DNA from: Selaginella moellendorffii
Lineage: Eukaryota; Streptophyta; Lycopodiopsida; Selaginellales; Selaginellaceae
Assembly (NCBI RefSeq): GCF_000143415.4
Contig: NW_003314290.1
Location: forward strand, 1,478,454 to 1,542,453
Direction: 5' to 3'
Length of the DNA stretch: 64,000 nt
A program made the position numbers and the translations under genes. Shown here piece by piece: positions 1 to 10,946 of this stretch; position 1 is the first letter of the stretch; the number at the start of each line of letters is the position of its first letter. The notes beneath the pieces are model-generated. The model worked only from the letters and a program-made list of their open reading frames with translations. It had not been told where the DNA came from and made no database searches.

Positions 1-1087
1 GTATCACCATCCCATTGCCCAGCTTCACATTCGCGGGGAAGCTCCGGTCCATGGTGCTGGCCCCGACGGTGGTGATCCAAGGCGCAATGTTGGTCACCGA
101 CATATCGGTCGGGCCTTCGTTCCCGCCCGAGCAAGCCACGAAAATTCCCCGCTCCATGGCCGCGAAGGAGCCGATGGCAATGCTGTCGAGGTAGTAAGGC
201 ATCACTCCACCGCCGACCGAGAGAGAGATCACGTCCACGCCGTCCGAGACAGCGCGGTCGAAAGCCGCGAGGATGTCCGAGTCGAAGCAGCCCGACTGCC
301 AGCAGACCTTGTAGGCGGCGATGCGTGCCTTGGGCGCCATGCCGCGAGCGGTACCGGCGGCAAAGCCGAGGAGATCCGCGCGGTACACGTCCCGCCCGGC
401 GGCAGTGGAGGCCGTGTGCGTGCCGTGGCCGTCCGAGTCCCTGGGCGACTTAAACTCGGTGGTGTCGTTGATAGGACCGCTCATCGCCTCGTAGCCGCGG
501 TAGAAGAATCGCGCGCCGATGAGCTTGCGGTTGCACAGCTTTGGATCGAAGCCCGGGCCGGCCTGGCAGGTCCCCTTCCACCGCGATGGAACCGGCGACA
601 TCTTGCGATCGTCGAAGCTCTGGCTCTGCGGCCACACGCCAGTGTCGAAGATCCCCACGATTGCCTCGGAGCCATAGGTGGAATCCTTCCAGAGGAGCGA
701 TGGCGCGTGGTTGGACTGCTCCAGATGCAAGAACTGTGGGCTATACGTCGTGTGGAGCTTCTTGGCGGAGTCTGGAAACATGTGGATGAATCCCGGGGCG
801 GATTCCAGCGCCGCCGCCTGGCGAGCGCTCATCTTGGCCGCGAATCCGTGCATCGCCGTGTTGTAGATGTGGATGAATTCGGCCGCCGGGGCGGCGGCGT
901 GGATTCCCGACGCTGCTGCGAGAGTGGATTCATACCAGGATTCGTGCGTCCGAAATATCGCCGGCATTGCTCCCTTGTCCATCCTCACAATGTAAGTCTT
1001 GCGCGAAATCTCCTCCTCGTCACATCGGAACCGCGACAGCGCCAGCAAGAACACGACGGCAGCGACCCGGATCTCCAGCCGCGCCAT
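1..1087 (-). CDS. Subtilisin-like serine protease, N-terminal 362 residues (runs off the window)
   Basis: Reading the minus strand from the ATG at 1087 gives one open frame with no stop as far as base 1. The protein starts with a hydrophobic signal peptide (MARLEIRVAAVVFLLAL). An inhibitor-I9 type propeptide follows (KTYIVRMDKG, then MHGFAAKMSARQAAAL). The catalytic domain shows the Asp motif (GIFDTGVWPQS), the His motif (DSDGHGTHTASTAAG) and the Asn-region motif (ACSGGNEGPT) followed by APWITTVGAST. The catalytic Ser motif and the C-terminal domain lie beyond the window edge. Plant subtilases of this kind are secreted endoproteases of the cell wall or apoplast. No intron is seen in the visible part. 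The start is firm because the signal peptide follows it directly. The substrate cannot be told from the sequence. Confidence 0.95.
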   Translation of the reverse strand, partial: MARLEIRVAAVVFLLALSRFRCDEEEISRKTYIVRMDKGAMPAIFRTHESWYESTLAAASGIHAAAPAAEFIHIYNTAMHGFAAKMSARQAAALESAPGFIHMFPDSAKKLHTTYSPQFLHLEQSNHAPSLLWKDSTYGSEAIVGIFDTGVWPQSQSFDDRKMSPVPSRWKGTCQAGPGFDPKLCNRKLIGARFFYRGYEAMSGPINDTTEFKSPRDSDGHGTHTASTAAGRDVYRADLLGFAAGTARGMAPKARIAAYKVCWQSGCFDSDILAAFDRAVSDGVDVISLSVGGGVMPYYLDSIAIGSFAAMERGIFVACSGGNEGPTDMSVTNIAPWITTVGASTMDRSFPANVKLGNGMVI

Positions 1088-1873
1088 GGAAAGATCGAAA
1101 GATCGATCGATCGATCGATCAAGAAGAGCAAAGATTTCAAGAACGGGGGGAAAGAATCACTGCGCAGGGCCGCAGATCGCCGTCATTGCGGTAGAGATTT
1201 CCAAGACGATCATCACGACGCAGCCCTGGCAGGAGGAAGCGCGAAGAAGGGCGAAAGAACGAAAAGAGTGGTAGAACCCTAAGGAAACTATACCAATGCC
1301 AGTGAGCCAGTGAGGCGACCCTGCCATACCAGCATCTCCAGGGAATCTTTATCCCTGCGCCACCCACCATGGGCCATTTCAGCCGCGTTCCGTACGGGTG
1401 TGTTCCAAGGAAGTTGGACCGGATATTGACGGCCTCCAATCACCGTCGGATCTAGCGGCCGGGATCTCACCCCATCTTTTTAAACGCGAGCCTTTATAAC
1501 GGCTACACTTTAATGTTTCAAAGGAGTGTGCTTGGTTTTTTTATTTTGTACCAAAGAATCACACCGGCTGTATTGGCATTCACCACTGCTCGGCAAAATT
1601 CTCGCTTCCAAGAAACCAGTTTTCTTTCTCCTCTCTTTCGCTCGCTCGCTCTTCCGCGAGGACGACTGGATCGATCGAATGCTCTCCCGGAGAAGTACAG
1701 CCAAGTTGTGGAAGAAAGTTTCTCCCATCCCGAAAAGCTTGACGCATTATTCTCGCCCGGGTATACATCTTCTACCTGTGAAGTTGAAAGGACAGGCTCT
1801 CACACGGACTCCTTGACAAAGTAGAAAAAAAGAAAACGGACGCGTACTCACTGTATAGACTCGAGACATCGCC
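1088..1873 (-). promoter_or_regulatory. Upstream region of the subtilase gene
   Basis: This 786-bp gap separates the subtilase start from the stop of the next minus-strand gene, so it must hold the subtilase promoter and that gene's 3' UTR. A run of GATC/GATCGATC units lies just before the ATG (about 1096-1121). A TATAAA-like element reads on the minus strand at about 1493-1499, far enough upstream to imply a leader of roughly 380 nt if it is used. Small open frames here match nothing I recognise. Confidence 0.4.
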
Positions 1874-4408
1874 TCAAAACTGGAGGGCGAGCTGTGCGCT
1901 GCTGCACGGCCGCGGCTGCAAGGACTTCATGTAATACTTGGAGCCTCTCGTGAAGTCTATTCCGGACCGCCTCGCCGCCGGCAGTTGCTCCAGGGGGCAC
2001 TGGAAAAATCCCCTGCTAACGAACCTGGAGAAACATAAACAAAAACGTTTTTTTCTTTTTTATCCAAAGATCGTAAAGATCGACGAGAGTTGTTTACCAA
2101 TCTGCGGCGCGAGTTGTCAAGAGGAAGAGATACTGGCAATCCATTGCAGCAGCCTTTTGCTCTACATAATCTGCAATCGCGAAACCGGTTAGTTTCTATG
2201 CTCCGCATAGGAAACAATAAACTAGAAAGATGCATGCACGAACCGAGTAGGCTGTCGCCTTGGCCGTGGCCGCGACACTCGGGAGAAACAGCGAAAGCTC
2301 CAACTTCTGCGCATTTGTCTTTGAGGAAAGGATACAGTGCGCAGCAGGCAATTAACGATCCTTCTCTTTCCACGACGACATAATGCTCCAGCTCCCCTCG
2401 TAACTGCGGAGAACATCTCATTGAGAGCCATCGGAATCGAGAGTGAATAAACAAAGTACCTTTTCCCGCGACCTTTTCACGAGTATCCCACTTTCTTCCA
2501 GAGGACGCAATAACTTCTCTACATCCTGAAGATCGTCCTTGGTGGCACAACGAATGCCTTCGTACATATCACTGTATCGAGCATTAAATCATCAGTCAAA
2601 GATCCAAACATCACAAACAATTTAAAACTGATAAACAACGAGACTTTACCTTGCGATCATCGTGCCTATTCCATCTCTGGTGTAAAGCTCAAGGAGAAGA
2701 GCTCCCTCAATGGTACCATCCAAGAGATGGACCCGCCTTACCCCTGCCTAAGGATCAGCACGGCACAGCTTCAGTTTCGCGAAAAAAAAAAAATTATATT
2801 CGAAAGCTCCGAAGTTCTTACCCGACAAACGTGAACAGAGGCCGTCAACTCCGATAAGTATCCTTGTGTCCGCACCAAGCCACCAACAGCAAACCCCTTC
2901 CCGCAGGAATCATAGTTCTCTTCGCTGAGTGCTAAGTCGCCGGTCGACGCACTCACATAAAAACCGCGCCTTTCATTCGGGAAAGGAACGTCCGCTAGAC
3001 CGAGACTTTTCACGTAGCTTGACCCCGCCAGAGCCTTCACGTAATCGGCAGCGATGTAGCTTTGGCTTGCGCGCTGTCTTATCAGCTGGTCGGCCCGAGG
3101 AAGTGTCATGAAGCGAATCAGAAATCCATTCTCGTCAAGAACCGGACTGTCGAGCAGGCACAAAAGCTTGTCAGCCTGAAGAGCCACCGCGCACGCCGTC
3201 GCCACCTCGTACGTACTAAAAACGTTTTGAGAAAAAGAAAGAAAGATCAAAGATCAAAGGCAATGGATGCTTACTTGCAGTTTAGAACCTCTCCCGTGCT
3301 AGAATACCCAAGATTGCTCATCAGGACGATACAGTTCTTGTCGAGCCTCTCTTTGATGCGTTCCGCATCAATCTTTTTCACTTCTCCAGTCGCTCCAAAG
3401 TCCACTCCATTGACCACGCCTCTTCGCTGCACAGTTCAAGCCCAGATCATTACGCAGATTCTCATCACGCCTTCACGAACCTTTGCTGACAGAAAATTCC
3501 CACTCGCAACACCCAAGCCGGACTCGTGCCACCTCCCATTCTCGCCATGCCGACGAAGAACAGGGATGCTTGGTCCTCGTGAGAGCTTCGCCTCTATCTC
3601 GACGCGCAATTTTCCAGCCGCCTCCATGGAAGCATCGAGAGCGTGAGCATCAGTTATCCTGTAAGCTCCAACATATCGCGGCTCTCTACCTGCAATCTAC
3701 AAGCATTTATTAGCTGTTTGTGTCGTTCCTCTGAAATCCAACCTCTCTTTTCCGCTCGAAAAACTAGAGTCCCTCCTCTCGCAGATCCAAATCTCCTTAC
3801 CCCTCTCCCGGAGAAGATCGTCGATTTGGACGCGGACCCCCGGAACGAGCACAATCTGGATTCCCAATCCATGGAGCAGTGAAACATCCTGACAAAGTCG
3901 AGGCAAATGATAATCAGCGAGGAACAATTGAGATCACCACAACGACCTGCAAGATATTGTCTAGAGTCTCTCGCTTTGCTAAAATCTCGCCTGGGACAAC
4001 GATCACGAATGTGCTGCCGCGATGGCCTTGGATGTATGGCCACGCTTCCCTGAACCAATGCACATAATCCCGGTGGTTCTCTCTAACCACGCAAGAACCG
4101 TTGGTATTTACTGCCGCCGCCGCCAGAGGACTTGGCAATCTCCGCACGGAGCGAGCGATCGGGGGAAGCTTATTAGGCGATGGAAGCCAATGCAAGCGTG
4201 ATGGTAGCGATCCAGTAGCTCTTCCTCCTCCTCCGCAAGAGCAATTTACCTGTTTGGTGAATACCCACGATTGGCGATCCATTGCCAGGGCCCTTTGATC
4301 CATTGCCAAGCCTTGTGATGCTGCTCTTCGGCAAGAGAAATCTATGGGCAAGGATGCGATGATGCTTTGATGCTCTCTGATTGATGCCAACATTGCCCTA
4401 AAGTACAA
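1874..4408 (-). CDS. NAGS: N-acetylglutamate synthase (amino-acid N-acetyltransferase), chloroplast arginine biosynthesis
   Basis: Transfers acetyl from acetyl-CoA to glutamate, the first step of arginine/ornithine synthesis, in plastids. Ten exons can be joined with consistent phases: 4408-3947, 3888-3801, 3689-3481, 3426-3275, 3215-2822, 2747-2650, 2571-2460, 2403-2244, 2170-2098 and 2024-1874, giving about 632 aa. The first ~100 residues are basic and Ser/Ala-rich, fitting a transit peptide. The amino-acid-kinase-like domain begins at [19 protein letters not shown] and includes [15 protein letters not shown] and [14 protein letters not shown]. The C-terminal GNAT domain has [20 protein letters not shown] and the acetyl-CoA loop [11 protein letters not shown], then [11 protein letters not shown] and [12 protein letters not shown]. 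The tail after that is short and unusual. The start may instead be the Met at 4393. Confidence 0.93.
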
Positions 4409-4635
4409 GTCTATGTCAGTAAAAGCCTACACCTAGAATGCACCTGGAAAACGCGGCGGCTAGAAACAACACCGGGTCTCTACACCACGTGCTACAACGT
4501 AATGAATTCAAGTTAAAATTTTGCAGCTGATGTGCGTTGACGACCTTTGGACGACCTTTGGATCACCTGTTTCAACGTTCCTTCCGCTCTTTCCTGTCAA
4601 TGAAGAGGTACTACAACTTTAACTGGATATAAAAA

Positions 4636-4916
4636 TCAAATGAATCTAGTCACAAACAAGAAAAACGATGAGAGATCAAACCATCAAGCAATGAATCTAG
4701 TCACAAACGAAACGATGGGAGAGGGAGACCTTTTAACCATCAACCAAAGAACCTTCACAAAGGATCAGTTAGGAAATACAAACATCAGGCAAAGAATCAC
4801 AAAACACACACAATGAATCTAGTCACAAACGATGAGAGATCTTTAATCATCAACCAAAGAGCCTACACAAAGAATCAGTTAGGAAATACAAACATCAAAC
4901 AAAGAATCACAACACA

Positions 4917-4920
<4 letters not shown>
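4636..4920. repeat. Imperfect tandem repeat of about 120 bp
   Basis: The phrase ATGAATCTAGTCACAAAC recurs near 4639, 4690 and 4813. The last two occurrences start two imperfect copies of a longer unit containing CATCAACCAAAGA and CAGTTAGGAAATACAAACATC. It lies between the NAGS start and the 3' end of the next gene, so it occupies NAGS upstream sequence. I see no coding potential. Confidence 0.85.

Positions 4921-4959
<39 letters not shown>
4921..4959. repeat. (AG)n microsatellite
   Basis: An uninterrupted run of about 19 AG units. It sits seven bases beyond the stop codon of the minus-strand Tudor-like gene, so it is a pure CT tract in that gene's 3' UTR. It directly adjoins the 120-bp tandem repeat. 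Confidence 0.98.
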
Positions 4960-4961
<2 letters not shown>

Positions 4962-4965
4962 GCTC

Positions 4966-6792
4966 TTACTTGACGACTTGAGGCTTGAGTTTTGGAAGCT
5001 TTAGCTTCTCCTCCCTGGCCTTCTTCTCCACTGCAAGGAGCTCCGAGCTTATAACTCGCGTTTGCTGCGGCTGATAGTTTGGATCGTCCCACGTATGCAG
5101 CTCCTCGAATGGCACCAGCAGCGGCCCCACGTCCTTCCACATTAGCTGCTCCTCGTCGCCATCTTCGTATCGGACCTGATCACAAGCTCACAGGTAAAAA
5201 AATCCATGCAAAAATACTTCTTTCGAGACCAAACCTTGTAGCGTCGGTTCCTTCTGTCGTAGTCCGCAACTTCGCCGCGAAAGACTCTTCCATTGAATCT
5301 CTTCCTCAGCTTGCGTCCCCGGAGCTTGATTCCCCGGTCGAACGGCGATGGCTTGCTCTCGCTCGCGTTTAAGTTCGTAGAAGTAATCGCTGTGGAGGGA
5401 GTAGCAACCTCGAGAGATTTTGGAGCCGGCTCCGGCGACTCCAGCACCTCGGGTGGTTCCGGAAGAGCTAGCTTTGCCGGACTCAGCTCCACCAGGCTTG
5501 GCTCCACAATAGACTCCACAGCCACGGTCTTCTTCTTCTTCTTCTTCCGCTTGAGATTCGCAGAGCTCTCCTTGAGTTTCCTCTTGAGCTCCGCTGCGAC
5601 GACCTGACGCCGCCTCGTAACCTCGTCCACTGGAGTCGGCTTCTTGGGTCTCTTCTGCCGCTTGATCGCCAGGGTGCCATCGGATCCCTCCTGTTTCGCG
5701 AGCCTGCGCTTCTTCTTGTAGCCCCTCCACCTCTGCAGCGTCAAGACGTGCTTTCGTTTCTTCTTGGGCTTCTTTCTCAGCCTCTCCAGATCGCTCTCGT
5801 TCAAGCTGCAATCACTGTCGTCGTCGACTCCGTCTTTCCTATCCCGCTCTTCATCCTCTTCGTCGTCGTCCTCGTCTTCACTGTCGATCTCTGGCTCGTC
5901 TTCTGATCCGTCCTCGCTTAAACTGTCTAGGCTCTCGCTATCTTCGTCATGGCTTTCCTCGTCATCCTCTTCGTCCTCTTCATCCGCTTCCTCGCCACTA
6001 CTGATTGCGTCAACCTCTTGTTGCAGCTTCACGGGAGCAGCGGATTTACGTGGCCTTTTCTTCGTCGCCACCCCCTCGAGTTTGCTCTGAACCACCACGT
6101 CCGCAAGCATGTCCATCTTCTCCATCCTTTGCACTTCTTGGACTTGCGTGATCACGATGGCGTTCTCGTTAGATACTTGCTGGATCCTTGCTTCCCGTTC
6201 ATAATCACTATTCTTCGCCTTGACATCATCCTCACTATCTGTAGCTGCTTCAGAGTTTGTAGACTGTTCTCCTGGTTTATCTTGCTGGTCAACACTAGGC
6301 TCTTTTTTCTTTTGAGAAAATCTGGAAAAAGGAGAAGAGATTCGCCAAGCAAGCACAAAAAAATTGTAAAGATTACCTCTTGAAAATGATTTCTTGTGGG
6401 ATATACTTCTGTAGTTCTTCCCATTTAATCTCCTCAGTTTGGTCGCCCTCGAATCTCACCTACAAAAGCAAAGACACGAATTTTAAGAAAACTGACAACG
6501 GCAAGTCCGAAGAACAAAACCTTGTAAAGTTTGGTCTCGGAATCATAGTCCTCCACAGTTCCAGGAGTGTCTTTCTTTGTAATTGTCTTACCGATTAATG
6601 CCTTCCCTTCGCCACTATACTCGGCCTCCTACAAGAACGACCCAAGTGTGAGAATTCCTCGTTACAAGAAAGAATTACTCGACTCACCGTGTGTGCCTCA
6701 CTTTTCGCCACTATTCCACCTAGACATGCCACAAGCCATGAAATCCTCATCCATCGAGGCAAGAAAGACCTACCAGAGGATTTCGTCTCCAT
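4966..6792 (-). CDS. Protein with two Tudor-like domains flanking a long acidic/basic linker (probable chromatin factor)
   Basis: Five exons, about 532 aa: 6792-6688, about 6633-6522, 6460-6376, 6323-5236, and about 5173-4966. The N-terminal part carries a Tudor-like beta-barrel (GTVEDYDSETKLYKVRFEG, then EEIKWEEL). A C-terminal copy carries GEVADYDRRNRRYKVRYEDG and EEQLMWKDV. In both copies an intron falls between the Lys and the Val of YK/V. Between them lies a strongly acidic Asp/Glu/Ser tract followed by Lys/Arg-rich nuclear-localisation-like stretches (KKPKKKRK, KRKKKKKKT). The final exon ends with a basic helix. Tudor-like folds often bind methylated histones, but I see no catalytic domain and do not assign a complex. 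The start at 6792 gives an odd hydrophobic N-terminus and is the least certain part. Confidence 0.8.
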
Positions 6793-6993
6793 TGCGCGCC
6801 AAACCTACCTTGCACCTCGCAAATCCCGGAGATTTCACAACATTCCCGCAGAGATTCCCGCGAGCCGCCACGCTCAGCTCCACTGCCCGCTACGCTCTTC
6901 ACTAAGCATTCGTCCACAAAAACCTCAGAAACCTAGTACCTATCAAACATTGACACGTGTCCAGATCAAGTTTTCCAAAAATTAGTTTGTTTG

Positions 6994-9086
<2,093 letters not shown>

Positions 9087-9488
9087 AGCCTAGAGCGCGC
9101 GCGCCTCACACGATCATATACAAGATAAAATGAGAATGGAGCTGGAAGAGAGAAATAGAAAACGATAGCGCACTCACAAACGTATTCGATCGATGAATAG
9201 GCGGCCTGGGACGCGTCCGACGTGTCAGATAGAAAAGCAGAGCGAAAGGCCTCCCGCGTGCCACGTCGAATCCGACGGGGCGTCCACATCACTGCCGTTG
9301 GATCGCAGCATTTTCTTCTTTCCAGCCAGCCAACTAGCTCAAAATCTCCTGGAGACTCGGAAACTTGACCTGGAAGTTCATCGACTTAAAGTAAGATCAT
9401 CTAGAAACGAGAACTGTCAAGTTTTGAGAAAACTTGGAACTTTCATGCAATTCCAGTGGCAGTGAATAAGAAGTGTATACCTTGGTTG
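9087..9488 (-). promoter_or_regulatory. Gap upstream of NADP-MDH and 3' of the PPR gene
   Basis: This 402-bp gap lies between two minus-strand genes, so it should contain the NADP-MDH promoter and the PPR 3' UTR. It is of ordinary composition, with a GCGCGCGCG stretch just before the NADP-MDH start. I could not pick a convincing TATA box or light-response motif. Confidence 0.35.
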
Positions 9489-10946
9489 CTATTGAGAATC
9501 CAGGACCTGAAAGCCACGATCTTGAGCGTGCATATTAGAACTTAGCACGTAAGGAGTGGCATTACCTGGACTTAAATCCACGTACCTCTGCGTTGCTCGT
9601 GTTCCTCGGCTGGAGTCACTGTGGATCTTGCAAGCTCCCAGCAGAGAGTTCCACGCCACCGAGTCGGGCTCGTAAGGCATGCTGCCGATCAAGTCCTCGA
9701 CTTCTTCCAGCTTCCCAGCTTTTCCCAGGAGCTCCATCAAGCACTGGTAATGATCCGGCAAAGGCTTCAACTGGAAGTCGGCCTGCATTGCGAGAAGGTC
9801 CTCCCAGCATCTCTCCAGCAACCCCGAGTGGCCACAGGCGAAGAAGATGTTGGTGAAAGTGATCCGGTCCCTGGAGAAGCCTTCCATCTCCATGAGCCAC
9901 GGCAGCTCCAGCGCTTCTCGGGCATGCCCTTGCTGGGCATACGCGATTATCATAGCGTTGAATGAGATGGTATCCTTTTCCGGCATAACCAGGAAGATGG
10001 CTTGAGAAACTTTGATCAATCCGGTTCTCGCATAGGCAGTGATGAGCGCATTGTTCAGACTGATATGAGCTTGAAAACCGGCTGCCACGGCCTCTGCACG
10101 AATGAAAGTTACGCTGGAAGGCGCGCTACAGCAATTGAGAACGCTTACCAGAGTGACCCGGTTTGGACTAACGCCTTCTAGGTCCATTCTTGCGAAAGTT
10201 TCCATAGCCCGGTTCTTTTCCTGGTTGTGCACGTAAGCCGAGATCATCCCAGTCCATGAAACAATGTCCTTCTCTTCTAAAGCATCAAAAACTCTCCGAG
10301 CATCACCCAAGCTTGCAAACCTGCCATACATGCTTATCAGTGCGTTGATAGCTTTGGTCTCAACCTCGAAGCAAATGCTACCATGAATCATCTTGCCTTG
10401 AGCTAAGCTCGTACAGCCACTGAGAATGCTCACCAGAGTCACTGAATTTGGAGAAAACCCTTCGAGATCCATTTGCTGAAAAGCTCCAAATGCCTCCTCG
10501 CAAAGCCCTGCTTGAACAAAACCAGAGATCATAGCATTCCAGGACACCACATTCTTCTCAGGTATTTTTGAGAATACCTTTCGGGCATCGTCGAGCTTAT
10601 TGTTCTCCACCAAGGCTGTGAGCATCGCGGTGGAAAGGATCACATCCGGCTCGGGGGCGTTGTCATACAAGAAAGAAGCCTCTTCAATTTGCCCGTTTCG
10701 GGCATATGCTGTGATCAGTAGAGTCCAGGAGAAAACGTTTGGCTGCTCGATCCTGTCAAACGCCTTGCGCGCTTCTTGCAAGCTGCCACAACGAGCATAC
10801 ATCTGGACAACAAGATTCCCCAGAAATGTGTCGCTGCGATCCAGCCCTGCCTTGGCAACATCGGCGTGCGCGCTCTTGGCCTCGCGCAGCGATTTGCAGT
10901 GACGCAGGAGCTCAGCAAAGGAATTCCTGGAACCAAGAAGATCCAT
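9489..10946 (-). CDS. Pentatricopeptide repeat protein, PLS class, 485 aa
   Basis: Intronless. PPR helical-hairpin repeats run through the whole protein, for example NVVSWNAMISGFVQAGLCEE, DIVSWTGMISAYVHNQEKN and DTISFNAMIIAYAQQGHARE. The N-terminus is the usual leader repeat (FAELLRHCKSLREAKSAHADV). The C-terminus ends in an E1-like motif (MPYEPDSVAWNSLLGACKIH) and stops soon after, without E2, E+ or DYW domains. Such proteins bind single-stranded organellar RNA, one nucleotide per repeat, and support editing, splicing or stability. No strong transit peptide is obvious. Its ATG (10946-10944) shares a base with the stop codon of the PPR gene upstream, so the two frames touch directly. Confidence 0.9.
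   Translation of the reverse strand: MDLLGSRNSFAELLRHCKSLREAKSAHADVAKAGLDRSDTFLGNLVVQMYARCGSLQEARKAFDRIEQPNVFSWTLLITAYARNGQIEEASFLYDNAPEPDVILSTAMLTALVENNKLDDARKVFSKIPEKNVVSWNAMISGFVQAGLCEEAFGAFQQMDLEGFSPNSVTLVSILSGCTSLAQGKMIHGSICFEVETKAINALISMYGRFASLGDARRVFDALEEKDIVSWTGMISAYVHNQEKNRAMETFARMDLEGVSPNRVTLVSVLNCCSAPSSVTFIRAEAVAAGFQAHISLNNALITAYARTGLIKVSQAIFLVMPEKDTISFNAMIIAYAQQGHAREALELPWLMEMEGFSRDRITFTNIFFACGHSGLLERCWEDLLAMQADFQLKPLPDHYQCLMELLGKAGKLEEVEDLIGSMPYEPDSVAWNSLLGACKIHSDSSRGTRATQRYVDLSPGNATPYVLSSNMHAQDRGFQVLDSQ

Noticed and set aside
416-1282. 288-codon plus-strand frame
   Set aside because: Antisense of the subtilase, whose minus-strand motifs are unmistakable.
5764-6090. Plus-strand poly-serine frame
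   Set aside because: It is the antisense of the Asp/Glu tract of the Tudor-like gene.
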